Below are positions 1-8,371 of a DNA stretch of 64,000 nucleotides, in pieces. The notes below the pieces were generated by a model. That model saw only the letters and a list, made by a program, of their open reading frames with translations, was not told the origin of the DNA and did not search any database. Location: positions 1 through 64,000 of the forward strand of contig NZ_LGYO01000009.1 of NCBI RefSeq assembly GCF_001263355.1. Reading direction: 5' to 3'. The stretch is from Acetobacterium bakii (GTDB lineage: Bacteria > Bacillota > Clostridia > Eubacteriales > Eubacteriaceae). The position numbers were made by a program, and so were the translations under genes. The number at the start of each line of letters is the position of its first letter. Positions within the stretch are counted from its first letter, which is position 1.

Positions 1-44
1 GCTTAATGGTGCGACTAGTACTTTCACTGCCAGTTACATAAAAA

Positions 45-69
45 ACATCCCCGAAATTCGGGGAATTTT
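45..69. terminator. short perfect hairpin, probable terminator
   Basis: TCCCCGAAATTCGGGGA at 48-64 is self-complementary. It is preceded by an A-run (41-45) and followed by TTTT, so it could work in either direction. No gene end is visible next to it, so it probably belongs to a gene off the left edge. The text around it (cataaaaa-catccccgaa) resembles the hairpin at 22645-22679. Confidence 0.5.
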
Positions 70-293
70 AGGAAATTTTAATCGTTGAGAAGCGTTCATA
101 CACTCTATTTTCCGGGTTTCATTTTTAGAAGCAATAGTAAGGTTATCCAACCTCTAATTGATTTAAAAAATCGAATAGTTAACACCGCTTCATACATGAA
201 TTATGTCACAGATGGTATAGGATCGTCAATGTGATTCAATTGTTTTTTCACACGAGCTTATCCGTCGATAGCACCTTTTATTTTGCAATACAA

Positions 294-332
294 AATGCAT
301 ACCCATGGAATGGCTTTTAATGGGTATGCATT
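294..332. other. hairpin upstream of putP promoter
   Basis: AATGCATACCCA (294-305) is exactly complementary to TGGGTATGCATT (321-332), with a 15-nt loop. It ends 8 nt before the putP -35 element and has no long T-run. It could be an operator or a weak terminator. Nothing else convincing is seen in 70-293. Confidence 0.5.
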
Positions 333-339
333 CATTTCT

Positions 340-368
340 TTGTATATATATTCATTCTGTGCTATAAT
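340..368 (+). promoter_or_regulatory. sigma-70 type promoter for putP
   Basis: TTGTAT (340-345) and TATAAT (363-368) are separated by 17 bp. The start codon of putP follows at 397, after AGGAGG at 385-390, giving a short 5' leader. Confidence 0.65.
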
Positions 369-396
369 ACATTGACTTTAATATAGGAGGTAATGA

Positions 397-1959
397 ATGA
401 ATACAGATTCTATTCAAATACTGATAGCTATGATACTTTATATCGTGGCAATACTCGGTATCGGCGTGTATTTTTTGAAAATTGCCAATGAAAACAGTGA
501 TAACTATTTTATTGGCGGACGGTCTTTAGGGCCCTGGGTTGCAGCAATGAGTGCGGAAGCATCCGACATGAGCGGCTGGCTCTTAATGGGATTGCCCGGA
601 GTGGCTTATTGGTGTGGTTTAAGCGATGCGTTCTGGACGGCCCTGGGGCTCGCTTTGGGAACTTATTTAAACTGGCTGATTGTGGCAAAACGACTCCGGA
701 ATTATTCTTCCATCGCCGGAGATGCCATCACTATTCCGGAATATTTCAGCAATCGTTTTAAAGAAAATAAAAAAGTGATTATGCTGATTGCTTCCCTGTT
801 TATTCTGGTTTTCTTTACAGTTTATGCGGCCAGTTGTTTTGTTACCGTGGGAAAACTGTTTAATGCATTATTCGGTGTTCAATACCAGGTTGTCATGATC
901 GCAGGAGCATGTTTTGTTATTTTATATACCTTATTAGGTGGCTTCCTGGCTGAAAGTGTTTCTGATTTTCTGCAGGGCATCATTATGATCATTGCTTTGA
1001 CCCTTGTTCTCTTTCTTGGCGTATCCGCTGCCGGCGGAGTTGGTGCTGTGGTGGATAATGTTCAAAATATTCCTGGTTTCTTCAGTTTCTTCGGTATTGC
1101 CAACCCAACGGTAGTGGACGGCGTTCAGCAGCTCAATGCCTCCGGGGCACCTTTATTCGGCGAAGCCTTGCCGTACACATTTTTAACCATCATATCCACC
1201 ATGTCCTGGGGACTTGGTTATTTTGGTGTTCCTCAGGTGTTGCTGCGATTTATTGCAATCCGGGATGCTGCGGAAATTCCTAAAGCCAGACGGATTGCCA
1301 CAACCTGGTGTGTTATTTCACTTTTCTCTGCAGTCATCATTGGTCTGATCGGACGGGTGTTATTCCCGGCTGAACTGCTGACACCAAGTGGTGCGGAAAG
1401 TATTTTCATTGTCATGTCAACCAATCTGCTGCCACCACTTCTGGCCGGATTTGTTATGGCGGGCATACTGGCAGCAACCATGAGTTCTTCGGATTCATAC
1501 CTTTTGATTGCGGCATCAGCTTTCTCTAAAAATATATATGAAGGAATCCTAAAAAAGGATGCAACCGATAAAGAAATCATGCGGGTTTCTCATATCACCC
1601 TGATTGGCGTTTCCATTATTGGAATTATTCTGGCCCTGGATGAAACTAGCGTTATTTTTAGTATTGTATCCTTTGCCTGGGCCGGTTTCGGTGCAACCTT
1701 CGGACCACTGATGCTCTTCTCGCTTTTCTGGAAACGCACAACCCGTGAAGGTGCCATTGCAGGCATGATTTCCGGTGGAGCCATGGTGTTTATCTGGAGA
1801 CTTTTAATTAAGCCCTTAGGCGGAGTCTTTGGCATTTACGAATTGCTTCCAGCTTTTTTAGTATCCTGCGCATTTATAATCGTGGTATCCCTGATGACAA
1901 AAGAACCGTCATTGGAAATCCAGGATGAATTTGAACGTGCGAAAAGTGCTTCTATTTAG
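397..1959 (+). CDS. putP: sodium/proline symporter (PutP, SSS family)
   Basis: A 520-residue polytopic membrane protein of the solute:sodium symporter family, expected to import proline with Na+. The N-terminus carries the typical SSS pattern: a first helix, then an SDNYFIGGRSLGPWVAAMSA stretch near residues 34-53 and SDMSGWLLMGLPG. A long run of hydrophobic segments fits the 13-helix LeuT-like fold, and the length is normal. The start has an ideal AGGAGG six bases upstream. It is transcribed alone, with its own promoter and the terminator at 1975-2006. An acetogen could use it for osmoprotection or proline uptake. Substrate is assigned by family similarity; a related SSS substrate is possible. 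Confidence 0.9.
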   Translation: MNTDSIQILIAMILYIVAILGIGVYFLKIANENSDNYFIGGRSLGPWVAAMSAEASDMSGWLLMGLPGVAYWCGLSDAFWTALGLALGTYLNWLIVAKRLRNYSSIAGDAITIPEYFSNRFKENKKVIMLIASLFILVFFTVYAASCFVTVGKLFNALFGVQYQVVMIAGACFVILYTLLGGFLAESVSDFLQGIIMIIALTLVLFLGVSAAGGVGAVVDNVQNIPGFFSFFGIANPTVVDGVQQLNASGAPLFGEALPYTFLTIISTMSWGLGYFGVPQVLLRFIAIRDAAEIPKARRIATTWCVISLFSAVIIGLIGRVLFPAELLTPSGAESIFIVMSTNLLPPLLAGFVMAGILAATMSSSDSYLLIAASAFSKNIYEGILKKDATDKEIMRVSHITLIGVSIIGIILALDETSVIFSIVSFAWAGFGATFGPLMLFSLFWKRTTREGAIAGMISGGAMVFIWRLLIKPLGGVFGIYELLPAFLVSCAFIIVVSLMTKEPSLEIQDEFERAKSASI

Positions 1960-1974
1960 AAATAACCTATTATC

Positions 1975-2008
1975 AAAAAAGCTTCTTCGATAAACGAAGA
2001 AGCTTTAG
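1975..2008 (+). terminator. terminator of putP
   Basis: Stem AGCTTCTTCG (1980-1989) / CGAAGAAGCT (1995-2004) with loop ATAAA, preceded by an A-run and followed by TTT. The same hairpin is repeated exactly at 2151-2175. Confidence 0.8.
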
Positions 2009-2037
2009 AACGGTGATAAAGCAGAAAAGTTAGTCCG

Positions 2038-2127
2038 GTGGACAATCGTAACATCAGTTGTCTACATCATGGCGAACAGGTATAACCTGTTCGATCATGC
2101 TGCAGACAACGATTTACCATTGTCCAC
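2038..2127. repeat. ~90-bp imperfect palindrome (cruciform or MITE-like)
   Basis: The left arm begins GTGGACAATCGTAACATCAG at 2038; the right arm ends TTTACCATTGTCCAC at 2127. Arms of about 40 bp pair nearly throughout, closing on a perfect inner stem GAACAGG TATAA CCTGTTC (2074-2092). Two identical terminator hairpins (1980-2004 and 2151-2175) flank the palindrome. A related, much shorter arm pair lies at 6704-6731. It codes for nothing recognisable. Confidence 0.75.
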
Positions 2128-2150
2128 AGGACGATTTGTCGGCAAAATTA

Positions 2151-2180
2151 AGCTTCTTCGATAAACGAAGAAGCTTTTTT
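2151..2180 (+). terminator. second copy of the putP-type terminator hairpin
   Basis: AGCTTCTTCG (2151-2160), loop ATAAA, CGAAGAAGCT (2166-2175), then TTTTT. Identical stem and loop to 1980-2004. The T-run is on the plus strand, and no intact plus-strand gene precedes it. Confidence 0.65.
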
Positions 2181-2184
2181 GATG

Positions 2185-2290
2185 CTGATTATTTTTTAAA
2201 TTCAATTACACCTATTGTTTTTATTATTTCAAACAGGAGTTACAAGGATCGAAGGTATGTGGCCAGATGTCACTGCAAATCTTAAAATTT
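2185..2290 (-). pseudogene. remnant of the MoaE-like gene 3' end
   Basis: Read on the minus strand, this stretch aligns codon by codon with the last ~32 codons of the MoaE-like gene at 6793. D-I-W-P-H matches D-I-R-P-H, and the end reads V-I-E-F-K-K against V-T-E-I-E-K. The codons equivalent to the Thr-Ile of VETIK are TAA TAA, so the copy is dead. The rest of the gene is absent; the NPKTG surface-protein gene starts its 3' end at 2317. It probably arose by duplication or recombination with the 6.8-kb locus. Confidence 0.65.
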
Positions 2291-2316
2291 TACTAATGAA
2301 TTTTGACAATACTGTT

Positions 2317-3606
2317 CTATGCTTTAGCTCCCCGTTTGCTCGCTGCAAAGCTAAATCCGATAAGTGTAAAAATCATGATCCCAGCCACAAGAGCGTCCAT
2401 AGCGGTGGTATCAACGCCCGTTTTAGGATTTGAAGAACTATAATGAGGCTGCTTGAAATCCTTGGTTACAAGGGGTTCAAGATACAAGCTGGAAGCATTA
2501 AGATCCACATCCCCATAACTCGGATTAATATAAATACCACCTTCGGCCACAAGGGCATTGGCAGAAGCGCCAGAGGTATAAAGATCTAGAATCCCGTTGT
2601 TGATGGTAATCGTATTATATGAATATAAAGCTTCAGCGAAGCCAGTATCTGTGATTGAATCGACAGTCGTATTTCCACCGTTAAACACAAGCTTATCATA
2701 GGCCCCGATGCCGCGGCTGTAACTGGTAGGAGAATTGGTGAAAATATCAATATTTCCGCCGTTAACGATCAGATCTCCAAAGGCAAAAAGACCGAACGCG
2801 CCGCCTATATCGCTATTGTAAGCAGCAATATCAATGGTGCCGCCATTTATGGTGAGATTTCCGGGTGTGATGATATCATCATTGTAACCGGTTAAAATTC
2901 CCACGGCTGAGCTGGAATTTTCAAACCCGGCGGCTACGATGCCATAGGATCCACTGTCAATGACCAGATTGCCAATAACATTAATCCCTCCACCCATTAA
3001 ATTTTCGGTGGCCAGTCCTTCAGCAATCAGAGTTCCGGTACCGCTTGAATTCATATTACCGTATACGTTAACTGCGAAACCACTATCCGTTCTTAGAATA
3101 TTGGTGCCAAGGAGCAGCAGCTTGAACGTATCCGCCGGTGATAGGACAAACATATTTTCCCCAACAAAATTATTCAGGGTCAATTGATTGGCTGCTGCAT
3201 CATAAGAGTAGTCTGCCCCAGTATTAGCGGCAATGACATCAATCATCACATCATTCTGCATTAAGTATAAATAAGAGGCCATCTGTGTCACAATGGATTC
3301 GTCTGGAACAGCTGCGGTATTAATTTCGGTTGTTGCCGGTTGTTCGGGAACAACCGCTGTATCTGAGCTTGATTCAGCGGGAACAACAATTTCATCGGTT
3401 ACCAGCGGTTCTTCAACGATGACTGGATCATCTGTAACAATTGCATCTTCAGCTGCCGCTTCTTTTGTTACTAAAACAATTTTAATAGCGTTATCTTCTG
3501 TTGCAGCGAATTCTTCATTGTCGGCGGCAAGGGCAGACACCGGAACGAGCATGGACAACATGATCAGTACCATCAGCAGGGACATGAATTTTGACATTTT
3601 TTTCAT
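2317..3606 (-). CDS. NPKTG-anchored surface protein with beta-helix-like repeats
   Basis: A 429-residue secreted protein. A signal peptide (residues ~1-28, ending ALAAD) is followed by an acidic, Val/Thr/Pro-rich linker to ~110. A central domain has repeated strand-turn patterns (LTLNNF, LTINGGTIDIAA, LIVNGGNIDIFT, ITINNGILDLYT) like carbohydrate-binding right-handed beta-helix proteins. The C-terminus is a cell-wall sorting signal: SNPKTG, a hydrophobic helix and a basic tail (KRGAKA). Expected to be covalently linked to the cell wall by a sortase, which is not in this window. The ribosome-binding site is GGAGAAA. The N- and C-termini are shared with the protein at 8845-9396, which lacks the beta-helix core. 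Adhesion or polysaccharide binding is inferred. Confidence 0.8.
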   Translation of the reverse strand: MKKMSKFMSLLMVLIMLSMLVPVSALAADNEEFAATEDNAIKIVLVTKEAAAEDAIVTDDPVIVEEPLVTDEIVVPAESSSDTAVVPEQPATTEINTAAVPDESIVTQMASYLYLMQNDVMIDVIAANTGADYSYDAAANQLTLNNFVGENMFVLSPADTFKLLLLGTNILRTDSGFAVNVYGNMNSSGTGTLIAEGLATENLMGGGINVIGNLVIDSGSYGIVAAGFENSSSAVGILTGYNDDIITPGNLTINGGTIDIAAYNSDIGGAFGLFAFGDLIVNGGNIDIFTNSPTSYSRGIGAYDKLVFNGGNTTVDSITDTGFAEALYSYNTITINNGILDLYTSGASANALVAEGGIYINPSYGDVDLNASSLYLEPLVTKDFKQPHYSSSNPKTGVDTTAMDALVAGIMIFTLIGFSFAASKRGAKA

Positions 3607-3784
3607 TGTATTTCTCCATTTCTAAATGTTTGTTAGTTAGATAATAATTATTTAGATTCCTTTGATCGGGGCATTCTTCCTCCTTTATAAAGTTGATTAC
3701 ATTGTATGCTTATCTCCAGGGCAGGAATGACTGTCTCCTAATTGATGCATTTGATTATTTTAAAGAAAACAGGTTAAAAGTTAA

Positions 3785-3851
3785 TCCGTATTGAATGGAA
3801 ATATTGTATCATTATATTGCCACAAATGATAGATTAAAGAATAAAAAATCC
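3785..3851 (+). repeat. intergenic repeat family, copy A
   Basis: Contains GGAAATATTGTATCATTATA followed by TTGCCACAAATGATAG and AATAAAAAATCC. Three more copies in the same orientation lie at 13055-13120, 22583-22650 and 56768-56842. The rest of the 3607-3963 gap shows only the upstream region of the surface-protein gene and the hairpin at 3871-3906. Confidence 0.75.
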
Positions 3852-3867
3852 ACGGTGCCAGTGCATA

Positions 3868-3912
3868 AATAAAAGTCTGATTTCACTTTAGCGAAATCAG
3901 ACTTTTATTTTA
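3868..3912 (-). terminator. terminator of rsgA
   Basis: AAAAGTCTGATTTC (3871-3884) pairs perfectly with GAAATCAGACTTTT (3893-3906). On the minus strand it is followed by a T-rich tail. It lies just past the rsgA stop at 3964. Confidence 0.8.
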
Positions 3913-3963
3913 CTTCATAATTTTAGATCACAAGGGAGCCTTCTGCGCTTGATTAAAGTTGTT

Positions 3964-5040
3964 TCAATAACCGCGTTTGTTTTTTTCTTTCATGATTTTT
4001 CTGACGTTTTTTACACCGCCAAAATCCTTAAACATTTCACTGGTTTTTTCGGCTTCAATCTGTCTTGAGTTTAAGCCTTCATAGCGGGCTTCTTTTTTAA
4101 GTTTTATATAATTTTCAAATCTTCGCGGATCAAGGCTTCCATCTGCAACGGCACTTCTGACAGCGCAGCCTGGTTCCTTCTTATGAGCACAATCCTTGAA
4201 TCTGCATTGAGTGGCCAGAGTGTCAATATCTGAAAATGACTGCCTGAGATCAACCGAGTCCACCCCCAGTTCTCTCATACCCGGAGTGTCGATAAGAACG
4301 CCTCCTTTGGGCAAGAGAATGAGTTCTCGACGGGTGCTGGCATGCCGTCCTTTATCATCCTGACGAATCTCACGGGTTACCAGGATTTCTTTGCCTGCCA
4401 GACAATTGATCAGTGTTGATTTTCCAACACCTGAAGATCCAATAAACGCTGCTGTTGAGTTTTCCCTGATGAATGGCAAGAGCATATCAATGGATGCAGC
4501 ATCCTGACTGGATGTTGTGACGATATCTGCCCCCAGAGCGATGGATCCAATCTCTGCCTGCTTCTGGGGCACATTTTTACATAGATCCGCTTTTGTCAGA
4601 ACCACAACCGGAACAGCTCCGCTGTTCCAGGCCACCGAAAGATAGCGTTCAAGCCGGGATAAATTATAATCGTTGTTCAGAGACATGCAAATAAAGACGA
4701 TATCGATATTCGCCGCTACGATCTGAACCTCATTTTTAAAGCCAACGGCTGTTCGTTCAAATGAACTTTTTCGAGTGAGGACATGATGAATGATGCCGTT
4801 GCCATTTTCATTATTGCTGCGATCCAGCATAACAAAATCGCCAACTGCCGGAAATTCCTCAAGATGGTTTGCTTCATGGCGAAATTTTCCGGATAGCGTT
4901 GCAAAAAACTCACCCTGATCGGTCACCACTTTATATAGATCCCGAGACTGGGATATAATCCGACCTGGTATAAATGCTGAATAACGGCTTGCTTCTGTTT
5001 TAAAATTCTGGGTAAAACCATATGCTTCTAATTTCTTCAC
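3964..5040 (-). CDS. rsgA: ribosome small subunit-dependent GTPase A
   Basis: RsgA (YloQ/YjeQ) is a circularly permuted GTPase that helps mature the 30S subunit. Visible in order: an N-terminal OB-like region, TKAD (G4), GSSGVGKST (G1 P-loop), DTPG (G3), then a zinc-binding CxxxxCxHxxxxxC segment (C-R-F-K-D-C-A-H, C eight residues on) and a basic C-terminal tail. The frame is open up to 5079, but AGGAGG sits inside it, 8 nt before a GTG at 5040. The protein therefore most likely starts VKKLEAYGF, about 358 residues and typical for the family. Monocistronic, with a terminator at 3868-3912. A 12-bp palindrome ATAGTATACTAT (5186-5197) lies upstream; the rest of 5080-5425 shows nothing clear. Confidence 0.92.
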   Translation of the reverse strand: MKKLEAYGFTQNFKTEASRYSAFIPGRIISQSRDLYKVVTDQGEFFATLSGKFRHEANHLEEFPAVGDFVMLDRSNNENGNGIIHHVLTRKSSFERTAVGFKNEVQIVAANIDIVFICMSLNNDYNLSRLERYLSVAWNSGAVPVVVLTKADLCKNVPQKQAEIGSIALGADIVTTSSQDAASIDMLLPFIRENSTAAFIGSSGVGKSTLINCLAGKEILVTREIRQDDKGRHASTRRELILLPKGGVLIDTPGMRELGVDSVDLRQSFSDIDTLATQCRFKDCAHKKEPGCAVRSAVADGSLDPRRFENYIKLKKEARYEGLNSRQIEAEKTSEMFKDFGGVKNVRKIMKEKNKRGY

Positions 5041-5425
5041 TGAATGTTCCTCCTGTTTGGAAAAATCCGATGGAGGCATTATGCAAGGGTCTTTATTTTA
5101 CACAAACCTCCGTGTAAAACACACTATCCGCTTTTTTAAATGTTTTCTTCATAAAAAAACAACTCCTTTCATAGTAGATTTAATCATAGTATACTATAAG
5201 TATCGATAAATTTCACCCTATAACAGCAATTTTCTAAACAGTCCATTAGCAAAACCAGCGAAAAAATTGAATGCGAGGAACTTCATCGCTTGATTAATTC
5301 GAATTTCTTGAGCATATCAACGAGAAAAATGGATTCACTGTTTAAAATTAAGGTAAAAAATGCTAAAATTTATCTATCGATTAAACAGGTACAAAAATAA
5401 AAGATTTTTTATAAAGAGGTAAATC

Positions 5426-6619
5426 ATGAAAAAAGTTGTGTTTCTTGTTGATATGAATGCTTTCTTTATATCCTGTGAAATGACACGAAACAGTTCACTT
5501 GTGGAGATTCCTGCCGCTGTTGCCGGTGATCCCAACAAGCGCACAGGGATTATTCTGGCGGCAAACTATAATGCCAGGTCCCATGGGGTTAAGACTGCTA
5601 TGGTGGTTCATGAGGCATTGAAACGATGCCCTAAAATGATGCTGATCCCGCCGGATCACTCTTTCTATAAGCAGAAATCAAAAGAAGTCATGGACCTGCT
5701 GTCAAACTATTCTCCAATTGTCGAGCAGAATAGTATTGATGAGGCATGGCTTGATATGACTGGCAGTGAAGGGATTTTTGGCAGCCCAGTGAATGCTGCC
5801 AAACGCATCATGAACGATATCAAAAATAATCTGGGGCTTTGGTGCTCTATCGGTATTGCCGAAAATAAATTTCTTTCAAAAATGGCATCAGATATGAAAA
5901 AACCTCTAGGGATCACCGAACTTTGGAAGGTGGATATTCCCCAAAAGCTTTGGCCCCTTCCAGTGAGATCAATGTATGGAATTGGTCTTAAAACAACAGA
6001 AAAACTGGGTTACCTAGGAATTGAAACCATTGGAGATCTTGGAAATTATGACGCTGGATTTTTAATTAAAACTTTCGGTAAAAGCGGAAATAGCATGTAT
6101 CTTCATGCAAATGGGATCGACAATTCCCCACTACTCCCTCACTTGGTTAATGATATGAAGTCAATCGGACGGGAAAAAACATTGGCGAAAAATATATCAG
6201 ATATTGAGAAAGCAAAAAATATTCTCATAGAGCTTGCCGATGATATTGGTATGACTGCACGAAATCATGGAAAAAAAGGACGTACAGTACAGATCACCCT
6301 GAAATATTCTGACTTTCGGGTGGCTACACGTCAGAAAACCCTTCCCCCAACCAGCACCACTAAAGAAATTTACCAGGTGAGTTGCAGTTTGCTTGAAGAA
6401 CATTGGAATAGTAACTATTTGGTCAGATTAATTGGATTAAGTCTTTCGGGATTTGATGAAGAAGCCTCTTTGCAGCAGCTGTCATTTTTTGATCAAATCG
6501 AAGCAACTGTCAAGAACGATAAAAATCAGCGCATTGACCAGGCCATGGACAAAATAAGAAAAAAGCATGGTACGGATATAATAACCCTTGCCGCATTGGT
6601 TAAGAAAGAAATCCTTTAA
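5426..6619 (+). CDS. dinB: Y-family DNA polymerase (DinB/Pol IV-like)
   Basis: A 397-residue translesion polymerase. Catalytic acidic residues are visible as D9 in FLVDMNAFF and D105-E106 in NSIDEAWLD, and the steric region DPNKRTGIILAANYNARSHG fits DinB enzymes. Little-finger and thumb regions follow (SKMASDMKKPLG, then an HhH-like MYGIGLKTTEKLGYLGIETIGDL). Near the C-terminus, QLSFF (about residues 351-355) resembles a beta-clamp-binding motif. The length is slightly above a classic Pol IV. The start has GAGG nearby. No LexA-type box was found just upstream, so SOS control is unproven. UvrX-type naming is also possible. Confidence 0.85.
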   Translation: MKKVVFLVDMNAFFISCEMTRNSSLVEIPAAVAGDPNKRTGIILAANYNARSHGVKTAMVVHEALKRCPKMMLIPPDHSFYKQKSKEVMDLLSNYSPIVEQNSIDEAWLDMTGSEGIFGSPVNAAKRIMNDIKNNLGLWCSIGIAENKFLSKMASDMKKPLGITELWKVDIPQKLWPLPVRSMYGIGLKTTEKLGYLGIETIGDLGNYDAGFLIKTFGKSGNSMYLHANGIDNSPLLPHLVNDMKSIGREKTLAKNISDIEKAKNILIELADDIGMTARNHGKKGRTVQITLKYSDFRVATRQKTLPPTSTTKEIYQVSCSLLEEHWNSNYLVRLIGLSLSGFDEEASLQQLSFFDQIEATVKNDKNQRIDQAMDKIRKKHGTDIITLAALVKKEIL

Positions 6620-6703
6620 GCTGTTACAGGTTGTTTCCAAACCAATACGCTGCACATTTCTTATAGGTCTATAGGACGGCGATCTAGAAAAAAGTATAGT
6701 TTT

Positions 6704-6731
6704 GTGGACAACTGATGTTACCATTGTCCAC
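6704..6731. repeat. short inverted repeat related to the 2-kb palindrome
   Basis: GTGGACAACTGATGTTACCA followed by TTGTCCAC forms a small imperfect palindrome. It matches the outer arms of the 2038-2127 structure without its centre. Confidence 0.55.
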
Positions 6732-6888
6732 AGGACGGTTTACCGGCAAAGTTAAGCTTTTTCGAAAAACGAAGAAGCTTTTTTTATGCTGATTATCTTT
6801 TTTCAATTTCAGTAACGCATTTGGTTTTAATCGTTTCAACCAGGGATTGCAAGGCGTCGATTACATGTGGCCTGATGTCACCGCCGAT
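6716..6888. repeat. parent copy of the duplicated segment
   Basis: Matches 2111-2290: TTACCATTGTCCACAGGACG, the aagctt hairpin, ATGCTGATTAT and the 3' end of the MoaE-like gene. Here the coding part is intact, so this is the source or the functional copy. Confidence 0.75.
6752..6786. terminator. terminator between the polymerase and MoaE-like genes
   Basis: AAGCTTTTTCG / CGAAGAAGCTT with loop AAAAA, then a long T-run on the plus strand. On the minus strand the flank is also T-containing. It sits between two convergent genes and could serve both. Confidence 0.65.
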
Positions 6889-7203
6889 GAGAACGTACAT
6901 GATATCATCCCCAAGTTCCAGATGACCTTCATTTAGCCAAACCCTGACATGAAATATGCCGTCCATCTGATGAGTTTTGGCGATGGCCGCATCAACCATT
7001 TCTGCATCGTAAAAAAATTCCATGCCTGTCACTAAGGAACCGTCATCTAATCCCTGGCGAACCATGGCTTTGGGGGTTTGACGCACAGTTCCATTATGGA
7101 CTAAATACATGCCTTCCTGTAAAGCTTCTGGATCATTTTTTGCTTCTTTTAGCCATTCATCAACAGATGGGGGCATTTTTTTCGTTTTTTCATTCATCAG
7201 CAA
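6793..7203 (-). CDS. MoaE-like molybdopterin synthase catalytic subunit
   Basis: About 136 residues. The HNGTVRQ motif and the segment ELGDDIMYVLIGGDIRPHVI, followed by a lysine-containing VETIKTK...EIEKR end, match the MoaE fold. There the equivalent segment precedes two functional lysines. It would add sulfur to precursor Z to make molybdopterin, together with MoaD, which is not seen here. The frame is open to a GTG at 7212, but GAGGAG abuts that codon. TTG at 7203 (spacing 8) or ATG at 7197 is more plausible; both are within nine residues. A dead copy of its 3' end lies at 2185-2290. Function is moderately sure, because the family is short and divergent. Confidence 0.65.
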   Translation of the reverse strand: MLMNEKTKKMPPSVDEWLKEAKNDPEALQEGMYLVHNGTVRQTPKAMVRQGLDDGSLVTGMEFFYDAEMVDAAIAKTHQMDGIFHVRVWLNEGHLELGDDIMYVLIGGDIRPHVIDALQSLVETIKTKCVTEIEKR

Positions 7204-7254
7204 TTTACACACTCCTCATTTATTTAAAGTTTTTTCAAGTCTAGGATTCAATCG

Positions 7255-8004
7255 TTATTGTTTTAAATTCTTATTCTCTTGTTCAATTTTTAACATCGCA
7301 CTTTTTTCGCGGCTTTCATCAGCATAATCCGCATAGGCTTCCAGATAATCTTTATAATCAATGCTGCAATCTCTAACATCAAACATATTGCAATAGCCTT
7401 CGAGGGCTTTCCAATCCCGGTTGTATGCATGAAAACTCAAAGCATTATGTGTATATGATCCGAGTTCTTTAACGCCGGCTTCTCTGGCAATGTATCTTGA
7501 CAGTTCGATCAAAGCGAAAATGTTCATGGCAACCGCCTTAACCCCATCATTGCTTCTAAATACTACATCTGTATTTAATTTACCATCTTTAATAGTGTAA
7601 TGAATGAGTTGGAGGCAAGGTGGATGATTCAATCGTGCTGCTTTCTGATTTGCAACATGTAATGTAGCCTGTCTGGTCGTTGGATCTTCTTTAAGTTTGT
7701 CAATAACAAAATCAATGTTTTTCGAGAACAGATCATGATAAGTATAACCATACATATCTTTTTCAAAATCTTTTGTTCCTTCAACAATTTCTAAAACATA
7801 GTCCACCAGGGTTTCCAGTCCTGTGGGCATGGCCATTGTGATTTTCAGGTCCTGGACACTGTCAATGTCCATAACCAGGTGAATTTCTTTTAAATGATCT
7901 TCCCGATCCTGATTTTTTCCCATAACTACATCCGCTTTATTCAAAGCTTTCATAGCCTCTTCAATTCCTCTATGTAATTGTGCTTCATGAATATAAGTAA
8001 CCAT
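7255..8004 (-). CDS. thymidylate synthase (ThyA)-family protein
   Basis: A 249-residue protein that keeps the main ThyA landmarks: an Arg in DPTTRQATLHVAN, a catalytic-type Cys in HPPCLQLIHY, FRSNDGVKAVAMN (the RSxD followed eight residues on by the base-recognising Asn), and HAY in LSFHAYNRD. The Asn suggests dUMP rather than dCMP recognition. Unusually, it ends in a charged, helical EQENKNLKQ tail instead of the usual hydrophobic ThyA C-terminus that closes the active site. The ribosome-binding site is weak. It lies 42 bp upstream of the MoaE-like gene on the same strand. It could be a working synthase or a relative with another pyrimidine substrate. Confidence 0.7.
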   Translation of the reverse strand: MVTYIHEAQLHRGIEEAMKALNKADVVMGKNQDREDHLKEIHLVMDIDSVQDLKITMAMPTGLETLVDYVLEIVEGTKDFEKDMYGYTYHDLFSKNIDFVIDKLKEDPTTRQATLHVANQKAARLNHPPCLQLIHYTIKDGKLNTDVVFRSNDGVKAVAMNIFALIELSRYIAREAGVKELGSYTHNALSFHAYNRDWKALEGYCNMFDVRDCSIDYKDYLEAYADYADESREKSAMLKIEQENKNLKQ

Positions 8005-8188
8005 AATTTGTACGTAGCATTAGCGTGTGTAATATAAATTGCAACCTGCTAAAACTAGCTCCTTTTTTTGTATTTTCTCCAAATTGAACGATGATTTTGC
8101 TGTTGATTTATGTCGTAAATGGTGGTAATAATGTACATCCAATCATACTTGTTTGATATCTTTTAATAATAACTGATAAATTCTTTAA

Positions 8189-8217
8189 TTGCAAGACGGG
8201 TGCTCATTTGTTATAAA
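8189..8217 (+). promoter_or_regulatory. promoter for the 8372 gene
   Basis: TTGCAA (8189-8194), 17 bp, TATAAA (8212-8217). It would give a leader of about 150 nt. No other element was recognised in the 8005-8371 gap. Confidence 0.5.
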
Positions 8218-8371
8218 TTAATTGCAAAAAAAAGTGGAATGTCTCAAAATTCTGAATAAGAAGGCGTAAACAAATCTATTTTATTTTTTATGGGACAAAT
8301 CTCTCTAACAATGACTTGATTTTTATTGCAAATATCGTTATGATTAACAAAAAAGAGAAAGAGGTGCAAGA

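Larger units (their letters stand above)
2111..2290. repeat. degenerate duplication of 6716-6888
   Basis: The segment starting TTACCATTGTCCACAGGACG matches the segment starting at about 6719. The match runs through the aagctt...cgaagaagctt hairpin, ATGCTGATTAT and on into the 3' end of the MoaE-like gene. Similarity is high at first and decays to the right. Confidence 0.75.

Noticed and set aside
3293-3625. Plus-strand reading frame opposite the surface-protein gene
   Set aside because: It is antisense to a gene with signal peptide and sorting signal, has Ser/Thr-rich mirror composition, and has no ribosome-binding site.
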